A DNA stretch of 64,000 bases from Amphimedon queenslandica (Eukaryota; Porifera; Demospongiae; Haplosclerida; Niphatidae): contig NW_003546279.1 in the NCBI RefSeq assembly GCF_000090795.2, positions 390,731 to 454,730 on the forward strand. Reading direction: 5' to 3'. The notes below the pieces were generated by a model. It did not search any database and was not told the DNA's origin. It worked only from the letters and a program-made list of their open reading frames with translations. Positions 41,260 through 52,464 of this stretch are shown here, piece by piece (within the stretch, counting starts at the first letter, position 1; each line of letters starts with the position of its first letter). The position numbers and the translations under genes were made by a program.

Positions 41260-42726
41260 TTAAGACATTTTAACTATTTGTAGAGCAAGTCTCAATCCTT
41301 CTTCAGCAGCAAAGGTCTTGTCAATCCAGCTCCTTGGAATAGAGTCAATGCCATACTTAGCTCCAAGACAGAATCCAGTTACAAGTGTCCTTGAACAGCT
41401 GCAGCCCCCAGCCTTCATAACCTACAAAAGAAAAGGATTATTAGTCTTTCTTAAACCCTAAAGCTCACCTCCCTGATGGTGCCCGTGAATCCAGAGTCAT
41501 TCAGTAAGCCTCTACAGGTTGATACGAATGACCCTGGTACGTCTATAAAAGGATATTTATCATTATTATTATGTAAGTTATGTACTTCTACTTACATCAT
41601 GCTTTCCCATATTTGTTAGTGACATGAAGAATTGGCATAGCACGATCTTCAACTACTCGATTGAGTAGAGATATCAGCTCCTTCTTGCCTTTATTCATAT
41701 CTGCTGAGCCATCACTGCATTATTTTATCGTACAATAACTCGTTAATCATACAAATATCCTTACTTTAACATATCAATAAGTTTCTTGACATTATCTTCT
41801 CCCTCTTTCTCTCCATTAGTGATATACAGTTCAGCTAGTTTATATGCAGCGTCCATTGTCTCCAAAGATTTATCACTGGACTGCATCAAAGAAGTAAACT
41901 CACGAACATCAGAATAGCTAACTGAATTACCTTCACAAAACCAATAATAATAATAATAATAATAATACTGCTATCATTATTATTATCATTATTACCTCCA
42001 TTTAACAGTAGGAGAGGCAACCCTCTGGCAAACATGTCTGGATCATCTTGATCATCATTCTTAACATCTCTTGCTGTTTTCCCAGTTGTATAAAACTTAG
42101 TAACAAACCTGATCATTGACCTGTTAGACCAGGGACCATTGATTGGTTTCTTTCCCCTCATTCCTTGACTGGAGAGTTCATGATATTTAGTGCCTTCACC
42201 AAAAGTTTTAACAAATTCATCACAAAAATGATCAATGTTGAGGCCTATAAACATTGATTATTACATTTTGTTACATAACAATAAATGTTATGTAATATTA
42301 CAAATAATAACTTTAAAAAGACTAAAACTACATAACAAAACAGATCAAACTCAGCGACCACTCCAAGATATAATCATTAGACATTTAGAGTGTATGTGAA
42401 TGGCAGTACCTTTACAGTCTGCAATGGATCTTAATGTAACAAGCATCTCATCTCCATAGTTACTCTGTAGTCCAGTCTCTATCCTGTAGTATGGATTGTG
42501 TGATGGAGTCATAAACTCAGGTTCCTCCGGATTAGAAGATAACACAGATGCCATTGTCATGTCATTGTATATCCAGTGAAGAGGCTGGCCTGTATATCAA
42601 GTAAACACTGGTGCCTTTTCATTAGTACTTACTGGCCGCATTGGCTACTATAGCACCAAGAACAGCTGCCACAGCCCGACCTTTAACAGGAGGAAGGCTC
42701 CTTGCCTCTTGAAGGAGTTCTTCCAT
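41260..42726 (-). CDS. J1-crystallin / ADP-ribosylglycohydrolase-family protein, copy 2
   Basis: Tandem paralogue of the gene to its left, same strand and exon plan. The start at 42726 gives MEELLQEARSLPPVKGRAVA, then AAVLGAIVANAASQPLHWIY-type sequence and DMTMASVLSSNPEEPEFMTP (42500-42560). Next come SHNPYYRIETGLQSNYGDEM, NIDHFCDEFVKTFGEGTKYH (about 42200), KKPINGPWSNRSMIRFVTKF and GKTARDVKNDDQDDPDMFAR, a segment matching copy 1's TARDVTDDKLNDPD. The last exon (about 41263-41376) and the exon at about 41764-41857 are nearly base-for-base copies of 39524-39637 and 40020-40113. Stop 41260-41262. Function is as for copy 1, by family only. Confidence 0.75.
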
Positions 42727-42961
42727 TGCCAAATATTAAATGCCAATGGAGTAGGTGGGGCTTGTAGCATGAATGCATGCGTGGGTGGGCTAGCTAGCTC
42801 TAGTCACGTGATCTTGACACACCTTCAGCAGTTTAGCAAATTGGCATAGTGCATACCGGTAATTGCAAAAAATCGTACGATTCATGAGTAGCTGCATTAG
42901 GTGCTTCAAGAAAAGGTGAGTCTTTATACTGGTCCAAAGAAGGTGTATTGTATCCTGGAAG
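42727..42961. promoter_or_regulatory. Divergent promoter with CLEAR-like GTCACGTGAT upstream of PLA2G15-like gene
   Basis: Between the minus-strand start at 42726 and the phospholipase start at 42962. GTCACGTGAT at about 42803-42812 matches nine of ten bases of the CLEAR consensus GTCACGTGAC bound by TFEB/MITF factors on lysosomal genes. Confidence 0.5.
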
Positions 42962-44824
42962 ATGAGGAGAGGATTCAAACGTGCTACTATTGTTACTTTC
43001 CTTGCCTTCCTTACATGGAGCGGTGGAGTCAGTTTAGCTGTTAATCCATCTGATAATCCAATACTCATCAGTGAGTCATATACCAGTCAGTGTATGTACA
43101 TATTGACTGGTTTCTCTCTCTGTTAGTCCCTGGTATTATGGGTAGTCAGTTGTGGGCACGTCTCAATCGTACATCAGTGAATCATCCTCAATGTTCAAAG
43201 ACTTCAGATTGGTACAATATTTGGCTGAGTCTTGAACAACTAGTCTATCCTGTTGAGGAATGTGCTTCTGATAATTTGATGTAAGGAATTGTTAATGATG
43301 GTGTATTCTGCAAGGCACATATTTGCTTATAAACAATACATTATTGTATCATCATCTAATAACAATGACATCACTCCATGCTGTGTACTATGGAGCTGCT
43401 TTGAATCATGTGATGTGCTATTGATGTATGTCACATGTATCTCACATGTATTGGCATGGTATCACATTACTTATAAAAGGTGTTATCAGTAATTAATCAT
43501 TAATAATAAATGTTTATCATTAGGTTCAATTACAATCCTGATACTAAACAGTATTCTAACGTTGAAGGTGTTGATATACAAGTGAGAGACTTTGGTGGTA
43601 CTTCGTCTGTTGAGTTTTTGGATCCATCACTTCACATACTGGAACCAGCTTCATATTTCCATGATATTATACAACACTTTGTTAGTATGGGCTACACTAG
43701 AGGAGAGACTATAAGAGCAGCTCCTTTTGATTGGAGATATGCAGCTGGTAAGACAGTCCTCTTCTAAGTGTTTTTATAAGTAACGCCTTATTTGGATATA
43801 ATCGTATTCCTGTGGCCACTCACTGTCACTAGTGGATATCTAAGAGCCAAAAGAGATATCCTCAAGTTGATTACATCTTTTTGTACATATACATGTACTT
43901 ATGTTGTGTAGAAAGTGTGAGCTGATTTCAATCAAGGTTGGATTTTTTATGATTTTTAAAAGTTGCTCCAAAATTGGACAAAAGTCCCAGTACTATAGTA
44001 CAGAGATTCACCAAAATTTGGAAGAAGAGAATTTTTCAATATTATTATTATATTTTCTTATTATTATTGTAGTTGGTTTGGAGTCCAATGGTTATTATGC
44101 AAAGTTGAAGGATCTAATAGAAGAGATGTACACTTCATACAATAATCCAGTGACAATAATAGTCCACAGTATGGGGGGACCTGTCTCACTGTACTTCCTG
44201 ACACAGGTGGTTTCTCAAGACTGGAAAGATACTTACATTAAACAATACATTACACTTTCTGCTGTTTGGGCTGGATCTGTTAAAAGTGCTCGCTCCATTA
44301 TCTCGGGTGATAATGAAGGAATAATTCTTGATCGACCTATTTGGGGACGAGAGAGTCAGAGAACATTCCAGACTACATTGTGGCTCCTCCCTCCAGCTGG
44401 AGATGTATGGGGACCTAATAATACAATAGTGTATGCCCCCACTGGAGAATATAGTGCGTATGATTATGAGAGACTGATGGCTGATGTTGGTTATACTAAT
44501 GGGCCTGCTATGTATCGGCTAATTAAAGACAAAACTTCAGAGTTTCCTGCCCCAAACGTCACCACATACTGCTTCTATGGACTGGGTAAAGAGACTCCCT
44601 ATAAGCTCCACTATGATCCTGATAACTTCCCTAATTCACCTCCCAAAGTAACCACTATTGATGGAGATGGTACAGTCCCTAATATCAGCCTCACTGTCTG
44701 TGGCAGGTGGAGCAAGCAGCAGGTCCATCCCGTTACCCTCCGATCCTTCAGTCCAGTGGAGCACGTTCACATGTTACGTAATGATGGAGTCATTTCTGCC
44801 ATTGACGAAGTCATGTTTAACTAA
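42962..44824 (+). CDS. PLA2G15: Lysosomal phospholipase A2 / LCAT-family acyltransferase, copy 1
   Basis: Alpha/beta-hydrolase of the LCAT-PLA2G15 family, acting on phospholipids in the lysosome or secreted. The start at 42962 gives a signal peptide (MRRGFKRATIVTFLAFLTWS). Exon 2 (43127 to about 43281): PGIMGSQLWARLNRTS (family PGxxGSQLxAxL), with Cys pair PQCSK...EECAS. Exon 3 (about 43524-43747): EFLDPSLHILEPASYFHDII and IRAAPFDWRYAAG (lid/RGAPYDWR-type block). Exon 4 (about 44074-44824): VTIIVHSMGGPVSLYFLTQV with nucleophile Ser in HSMGG, then TIDGDGTVPNISLTV (Asp) and SPVEHVHMLRNDGV (His), so a complete Ser-Asp-His triad. Several N-glycosylation sites. Stop 44822-44824. The intron before exon 4 holds one dispersed-repeat copy. 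Confidence 0.88.
43890..44060. repeat. Dispersed AT-rich repeat, single copy in intron 3 of phospholipase copy 1
   Basis: Same family, same intron and same position relative to exon 4 as the array in phospholipase copy 2. Carries 'gaaagtgtgagctgatttca' and 'cccagtactatagtacag'. Confidence 0.8.
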
Positions 44825-44997
44825 TTAATTATTATAATTTATTATTATTGCTATACAAACAGCTGTCATTAATAACTATAATTTATTTTCTGTCATTATT
44901 GTTTTTGGTATTTCAATAATTTAATTGAAACTTCAATCTTCCTAACTGTAGGTTGCCATTACAAACTAAAATTAAAAATAACAATGATAATGATAAA

Positions 44998-47885
44998 TTA
45001 GTCATCAGCAATTATGATTTTGGAAACTGCATCGATCACATCTTTATTCTTGACCATGTGAACATGCTCCACTGGACTGAAGGATCGGAGGGTAACGGGA
45101 TGGACCTGCTGCTTGCTCCACCTGCCACAGACAGTGAGGCTGATATTAGGGACTGTACCATCTCCATCAATAGTGGTTACTTTGGGAGGTGAATTAGGGA
45201 AGTTATCAGGATCATAGTGGAGCTTATAGGGGGTCTCTTTACCCAGTCCATAGAAGCAGTATGTGGTGACGTTTGGGGCAGGAAACTCTGAAGTTTTGTC
45301 TTTAATTAGCCGATACATAGCAGGCCCATTAGTATAACCAACATCAGCCATCAGTTTCTCATAATCATACGCACTATATTCTCCAGTGGGGGCATACACT
45401 ATTGTATTATTAGGTCCCCATACGTCTCCAGCTGGAGGGAGGAGCCACAATGTAGTCTGGAATGTTCTCTGACTCGCTCGTCCCCAAATAGGTCGATCAA
45501 GAATTATTCCTTCATTATCACCCGAGATAATGGCTTGGTTGCTTTTAACAGATCCAGCCCAAACAGCAGAAAGTGTAATGTATTGTTTAATGTAAGTATC
45601 TTTCCAGTCTTGAGTCACCACTTGTGTGAGGAAGTACAGTGAGACAGGTCCCCCCATACTGTGGACTATTATTGTCACTGGGTTATTGTATAAAGTGTAC
45701 ATCTCTTCTATTAGATCCTTCAACTTAGCATAATAACCATTGGACTCCAAACCAACTACAATAATAATAAGAAAATAATATAATAATATTGAAAAATTCT
45801 TTCTTCCAAATTTTGGTGAATCTCTGTACTATCTATAGTACAGGGAGTTTTGTCTGATTTTGGAGAAACTTAAAAAAATCATAATAAATCCAAATTTGAT
45901 TGAAATGAGCTCAAACTTTCTACACAACATAAGTACATGTATATGCATCAAAAAAGGTAATAGAATTGACGAATTCTCTACTTGTCAAATTTGGCAAAAT
46001 TTGACAAAATCCCTGTACTATAGTACAGGGACTTTTGTCCGATTTTGGAGAAACTTTAAAAAATTATATAAAATTCAAATTTGATCGGAATCAGCTCAAA
46101 CTTTCTACACAACATAAGTACATGTATATGCATCAGAAAATGTAATAAAATTGAGGAATTCTCTACTTGTCAATTTTAGCAAAATTCCTGTACTATAGTA
46201 TAGGGACTTTTATCCGATTTTAGAGAAACTTTAAAAAATCATACAAAATCTAAATTTGATCGGAATCAGCTCAAACTTTCTACACAACATAAGTACATGT
46301 ATATGTATCAGAAAATGTAATAAAATTGACGAATTCTCTACTTGTCAATTTTGGCAAAATTTGATAAAATCCCTGTACTATAGTACAGGGACTTTTGTCC
46401 GATTTTGGAGAAACTTTAAAAATTCATAATAAATCCAAATTTGATTGGAATGAGCTCAAACTTTCTACACAATATAAGTACATGTATATGCATCAGAAAA
46501 TGTAATAAAATTGATGAATTCTCTCCTTGTCAATTTTGGCAAAATTTGATAAAATTCCTGTACTATAGTACAGGGACTTTGGTCCACTTTTATAGAAATT
46601 TTAAATACTTGTAAAATGTCCAAATTTGATTGGAATCAGCTCAATCTTGAGAGTGATCATATTGTTCATGTTTTTGTGTCTGACTTACATTCCTGGGAAA
46701 TGTTAGTATATATTTTTGATCATAGTTATGTCAATGTTGTTATAATTAGTTGGCAACAACAGCACAAGCAGACAACAACAAGTTAAAAACTGACCAGCTG
46801 CATATCTCCAGTCATAGGGAGCTCCCCTCAGAGTCCCTCCTCTAGTGTACCCATAGTTATCAACAAAGTATTGTACCATGGCATAGAAGGTAGCAGCTGG
46901 CTCAAGAGAATGGAGGTCAGGGTCAAGGAACTCAATAGTGGAGGTGTTACCAAACTGAGGGGCAGTGATATTAACACCATCAACAGGAGAGAACTGGCTG
47001 GTATTTGGGTTGAACTGTAACCTATACATGTGATACAAGAAACACATCCATATATTTTATAATTCTTGTTGCCACAATGTAGAATCATTACAGAATTGTG
47101 ACAGTAGGTGATATAACAAATGATTTCTCCTAATAAGAATGACTCATTATGTACTGGTTGGGTGGGTATTATTTTTAATAACTCCCTTTACCTTTAACAG
47201 ACTGTCAGACAGTCATGAGAGATCTGACAATACTTAAAGTAACAAACAATCTTTTCAGAAATTGGCAGATATCCAGTGATGTTTATATACTGATGGACAC
47301 ACACTAATCAGCTGTATGAGGTGTACAGTAAGTATAGTGTGAGTCATGTTTGTGTGTGTGAAAGGTGTGGTGTAAACTATTTGCCTTTGATCAGTAAAAA
47401 TTCAAAATATTCATCTCTATTTCATAAAATAAAACCTAATTTTAATCAAAATAAGGCTGAATGGCCAATATAAGTTCAAAATTCACCATCACTAACAATT
47501 CCTTACATCATATTGTCAGAAGCACATTCCTCAACAGGATAGACTAGCTGTTCAAGACTCAGCCAAATATTGTACCAATCTGAAGTCTTTGAACATTGAG
47601 GATGATTCACTGATGTACGATTGAGACGTGCCCACAACTGACTACCCATAATACCAGGGACTAATAGAGAGAGAGAGAGAGGAAGAGGCAGAGTGGGTGA
47701 GTTCACTAGTAATTATATAAATGAATTATTATGTCTTGTACAATTAAATGTAGCATAGCAATAGCTGTCTCGTACTCACTGATCAGTATTGGTTTATCTG
47801 ATGGTTTGAAGCTTGTACTGACACTGCTGCTGAGTGAGAGGATAAGGAGGAAGAAGGAAGAAACTGTAGGAATATAACACAACAT
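44998..47885 (-). CDS. PLA2G15: Lysosomal phospholipase A2 / LCAT-family acyltransferase, copy 2 (inverted)
   Basis: Inverted duplicate of copy 1, tail to tail with 173 bp between stop codons. The start at 47885 gives a different signal peptide (MLCYIPTVSSFFLLILSLSS). Exon 2 (47662-47510) encodes the same protein block as copy 1 up to EECASDN. Exon 3 (about 47020-46795) is clearly diverged: FNPNTSQFSPVDGVNITAPQ, EPAATFYAMVQYFVDNYGYT and LRGAPYDWRYAAG. Exon 4 (about 45754-44998) returns to near identity, with HSMGG, DGDGTVP and EHVHM, so the triad is intact; the last dozen residues differ (VKNKDVIDAVSKIIIADD). Stop 44998-45000. The mosaic pattern suggests gene conversion. Intron 3 is expanded by a tandem repeat array. 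Confidence 0.88.
45790..46650. repeat. Tandem array of a 174-186 bp AT-rich repeat with 22-bp palindrome
   Basis: 'agctcaa' markers at 45907, 46093, 46267, 46453 and 46637. Units carry 'tttctacacaacataagtac', 'atcagaaaatgtaataaaatt' (in part) and the palindrome TCCCTGTACTATAGTACAGGGA (perfect at about 46010 and 46370; imperfect in other copies). It lies in intron 3 of phospholipase copy 2. Confidence 0.93.
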
Positions 47886-48067
47886 TTTCCAAGCAACTTG
47901 ATATCAGATCAGTAGGAGGAGGGCAGTCTACCGGTCAATTATTACAATTGTTATAAATATTTTGATTTTTGTGCTCGCCTGCAGTTACTGTCTCTTTTCT
48001 CTCACATTTGAAGGAGGCTCTTCTTATTCTAGTCTACACTCATCGGCTGCTCCTGTTAGATAGAGTC
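47886..48067. promoter_or_regulatory. Divergent promoter between phospholipase copy 2 and MTSS1-like gene
   Basis: 182 bp between start codons of opposite genes. No clear factor motif recognised. Confidence 0.35.
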
Positions 48068-48927
48068 ATGTCTGAAGCTAATTTGGAGAAAGATTTGAAT
48101 GCTACAGGGGATGTGTTCAAGTACCTCCATGGCAGTATGAAGGTGAGGCGGGATTAGCTACTTGTTCAAAAGATACTATCCTGTTCTCTGTAGGCCAGCT
48201 TTCCTCTTTGGGAAGATTTCATTCGACGTGGCCATCGGTTTCAAAGAACACTGGAGTAAGAGACAACAGTCTGCAGTGTGCAGCCATACTGTTATCAGTT
48301 CTCTACTGATTCTTATCACTATTCTCTCCCTCTCTCTCCCTAGGCAACTCATTGTGTCTTTTAATTCATTCTTGGATGGATTTGCTAAACTTGCTGATGC
48401 TGCCAGTCAGTCTAAAGGTATATATCATCTTATATGTCTCTCTCCCTCCCTCTCTCTCCCCCTGTCATTGTTCACATACCTTGAGTTTGGTAGGACGTTA
48501 TATTCATTGTAATGTATCTGTTCCTCTAGTATGTGTTGATGCAGGTCTAATGGAGCCTGTATTATTTTAAGTTTTAAGATCAACACAATTTATTTTTGTA
48601 ATAATAACGAACCTGTTGATCCTATTTCCCTCTCTCTGCCATATTGAAACTGTTTCTATTGTACTAATAATAATACTGGCTCAGTTTCAAACTATTGAGC
48701 TAGTCTTGTATTTCATTGCAGGTGGGACCAAAGACATGGGAATGAACCTAACTAATATAATAAGGTGGCATAGAGCAGTTGAGCTCAAAATAAGAGAAAT
48801 AAACTAGTAAGTAGATGTACATGTAAATAACAAGTGATGATGGTGATGATGTTTGTTACTTGGTTGGGTTGTCTTCTTATAAACTGAAAGTTTGTTCAAA
48901 CTGTCAACATAAACATAGCATTCACTA

Positions 48928-49007
<80 letters not shown>

Positions 49008-52001
49008 TGGCTATATATTGACTGATCACATCAGTCTATCATGTTCTTGTGGTCAGTTGTCTTGTACTTGTTAAAAATTCCAAAGCTGCTTATAGCCACT
49101 GAACCAAATATGAACATGTATGTATGATTGTAATGTAGTATTGGCTGATTAGTTATCAGTTATTTAAGATATCTACTACACTGACTCTCTTACATGATCC
49201 ATGTTATTATTACTACTCATGACGTCTACCATTTAACTACATGTACCTGTACATATCCATGTGTGTGTGTGTGTAGCAATAGTAGTAGTAACTCTGGATT
49301 GATTGTTTTCTTGATAATATTGTTTAATAATGATTATAAATATTGTTTATTATTAGAGATACAGAATCCATCATTCTTAATGTATGTGTATCAATATTAC
49401 CTGTTGCTGTGTCTATGTTAATAATGAGTCACATTCACTTTATTATAAGTTTATGAATGGGACTATCTGACTGTACTGTATTGTTGAGACTGCACACACA
49501 CACACACACACAGTTTCATTATTACAATAATATATCTATTCATTTATTTATCCATACACAAACATGTACATGTTTTTAATTGGGAAAGTTTTTTAATGTC
49601 TCAAGTGGGAAATACTTTGAAAGAAACTTATTGAAACTGTAACAGCTGGTCCTGTCCTAGTGAACAGGAAACAATAAGTCTGTAGCGTGATTAATAACAT
49701 TGATTACTAATTGTTCCCAGTCTAATTATGCTGATAATTCCAAGAAGACTACATTACTCCATTCTTCATTGACAGATTCCTCTTGTTAGCTCTCTCCTTC
49801 TTGTTGTTGTTGTTGTTGTTGTTGTTGTTCCTTATGTTATTATTATTATTGTTGTTATAATTTTGGGAATTTGTTATTAATATTTGCAGCTGGTGTATAC
49901 GTTTGTTACTGAGTATTTCAATTATGATAGTTTTAGTATCAGTACTATAAACCCTTGTACATGTACTATACCTCTGCATTACATGCTAGTCTCTATTCAA
50001 TTGTGTATAATCACTCGGAGTACATGTACATGCAAATGATCCAGTTTGTGTCTAATGCTTACATGTACTTATGTGGTATTGAGCCAGTTCCAATGAAATT
50101 TAAAGTTTCTCTAAAATTAGGCAAAGTACAGGGTCACTGGATAAATTTGGCCAAAAATGAAAAGGAGAAAATTCTTTATATTAATAATTATTGGCTCCTC
50201 CTCTCCTCTAGTTCATTGTCTAGTAAGCTCTTGACTCCAGTTGGTAACAGAATTGATGAATGGAAGAAGTCTCTGTCTAGTTTGGATAAGGATCATGATA
50301 AAGGTACAGTGACATATGACACTCTGAGCATTTGGAATTCATAAAGTTACTCCTTCACAAATTGTTATTTTAATTTTTAAATATAATTATGTATGTATCA
50401 TGTTTCACTTAGAAATGAGTCGTGTTGTCAAGGAGACCAAAGAATCCATTAAAGGGACTATTAAAGTTGGGAAGACGCTGGAAAGCAAAAGAAAGAAAGA
50501 CAAAGTTACTGGAGCACTCCAGCAGCAGTTTGATCAACTGCAACTTGTAAATAAAATATTATTATTATTATTATTACTCTGTTGTTGTTGTTGTTGTTGT
50601 TTAGGATACTGACAATAAGATTGCTGATACAGAGTTAAAGGAGAGAGTCCACATGAGTCGTTTGATGGTTGAGGAGAGAGTTTGGTTTGCTTCTCTCAGC
50701 AATGCCTTCAAATCAGTTTTGGTAAGTATAACCACTCACCAGCTCCTGAGGCTATAATGTTGTACTATAGGACAATGAAATGACTTTAGCTAGTGACTTG
50801 GAGAGACTACCTGAACTGGTTGAAGAACTAAAGGAATCCACAGGATCTCCTTCAATACTGCCCGAGGGTATCAGGGACTATGTGGAGGTAATGTACATGT
50901 AGGCACTCCAGCTGTAGTTTATTCATAAAATATTTAAATTATTTAATTATAACTGAGCTAATGTGGTCATACCTTATTAAAGATACACCTTGTTCATTAA
51001 CTCTCTCTTCCTCAGAACTGGCAGATTCCTCCAGTAGCTAAAGGGAAGTTGGTTTCTCAAGGCTCCTCAATGAGTTTAAGATCTGGTTCATTCAGTTCAT
51101 TGGACCATTCCTCCCATTTATCAGGATCAACTCAAGAGATGAACATATCAGCTCCAGTTCATACATTGGGCCCTACACTGGCTCAACCGCCCACACATAC
51201 TAACGAGTATCATCAGCCAGTTAATCAGACTGTACCTCCTCCCCCTCCTCCTCATGCCCCACCTTCTGTTGCCACGACAATGTATAATGCCACACCTACT
51301 CATTCCAGTTACCATGCCAACCAGCCCCGCCCACTACCCGAGGATCATTATGATGTGCCAGTTGCTTCCGCTCACGTGTCAGTCTCGCCTTCTCAGGTTG
51401 TTAACACCGTTAGTTAATTAATATTAATTAATTATATTTAATTATAAATAATTATAATTAACATTCTTATTAATTGCAGGTTAGTTTGGTATCAAGCAGT
51501 TCTCACTTCAGTGCCGAGTCCAATAATTCATCAACCAGAAGTGCCAGTCCTCCTTATTCTCACCTCCACCCTCACCTGGCTCCGCCCAATACTGACCACA
51601 CCCACCCACCTCTAGCCAGTTATTATACTCAAGCCCCAATGACCACACCCCATGTGGCCCCACCCACAGATTATCGTATGAGGACCATTGAAACAGATCT
51701 CGAGCGTCCAAACCAGTTCAACAGGAACCCTCCGCCCATTGAATCTTCTAATTATATTCCGGCTACCTTGCCCCGCCCACGTAAAGGGACATTCCCCTGT
51801 CCTCCTACTCACCCAAAACCAACCCGCACTTACTCCGGCAGCCAATCAAGTGCCACACCTCTAGCCCCACCTCCTGTCCCACCCACCTCTAATGACGATG
51901 ATGATGAAAGTGGAATGAGTGCTTTTGCTATTGCCCTCCGTAACAAGCAACTCAAGAGAGCAGCCACAGTTAGTGACCGCTCGGCGCCTAAAGTACATTA
52001 A
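48068..52001 (+). CDS. MTSS1: MTSS1/MIM-like I-BAR and WH2 protein
   Basis: Membrane-bending, actin-linked scaffold. The N-terminal IMD/I-BAR domain is built from small exons: MSEANLEKDLNATGDVFKYL, ASFPLWEDFIRRGHRFQRTL, FLDGFAKLADAASQSKGGTK (human FLDAFQKVADMATNTRGGTR), DMGMNLTNIIRWHRAVELKI, then SKLLTPVGNRIDEWKKSLSS and LDKDHDKE (human QLDKDHAKEY). Later exons encode KETKESIKGTIKVGKTLES, MVEERVWFASLSNAFKSVL and a proline/serine-rich middle (51040-51900). The C-terminal WH2 motif SAFAIALRNKQLKRAATVSD, then RSAP, matches MTSS1's LRRTTTNDRSAP end. Stop 51999-52001. Order and both end domains fit MTSS1 rather than BAIAP2 (no SH3 seen). A 1.4-kb intron (about 48808-50210) carries microsatellites and a dispersed repeat. 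Confidence 0.9.
48929..49006. repeat. (GT)n dinucleotide repeat in MTSS1-like gene intron
   Basis: About 39 GT units without interruption. Confidence 0.95.
49492..49513. repeat. Short (CA)n repeat
   Basis: About ten CA units in the same intron as the GT repeat and in the opposite sense to it, so the two could pair in the pre-mRNA. Confidence 0.85.
50085..50185. repeat. Dispersed AT-rich repeat fragment in MTSS1-like gene intron
   Basis: 'tttaaagtttctctaaaatt', 'gtacagggtcactgg' and 'aaaatgaaaaggagaaaattctt' match the family in diverged form. It sits directly upstream of an acceptor. Confidence 0.5.
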
Positions 52002-52464
52002 GTATACTGGAGTCTACTGAAGTGTACTGGAGTATACTGAGACTGCTATTTATTGTAGTGACAAAAGATTGTGTGTATATTAATAGACTGTAATGTACTG
52101 ACGTGTTAATTATTTTATTAATTATTATTAATATCATTATCATTATTATTATCATTATTATTGTTTAGAGTGATTGATATTGTTTTTGTTATGACTTTTG
52201 ACGAAAATTGGTTTCCCTCTCCTGCTATGATTAATAGGTACGTGTCATCAGTCCTGAGGTATGTACCTTTGAATTCCCTGTGTCAAATAACTGGAGCTGA
52301 GAATAATGAGCTTTTATAGTAAAGTATTTTAGTGTGAAATAATCTTTTATGATACTGCAGTACACGAAAACAAGGACAACAATTCAACAACAAAAATAAT
52401 GATAATAATAATAATAGTGATAATAATAATAATGGTAAATTTATAGTTGCGAAAAGTGACATTA
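52002..52464. other. Convergent 3' region between MTSS1-like gene and GTPase R
   Basis: AT-rich, with ATT and AAT runs at about 52100-52170 and 52395-52435. No gene seen. Should hold both 3' UTRs. Confidence 0.4.

Noticed and set aside
51508-51845. Minus-strand ORFs rich in Trp and Gly
   Set aside because: Antisense of the proline-rich MTSS1-like region.
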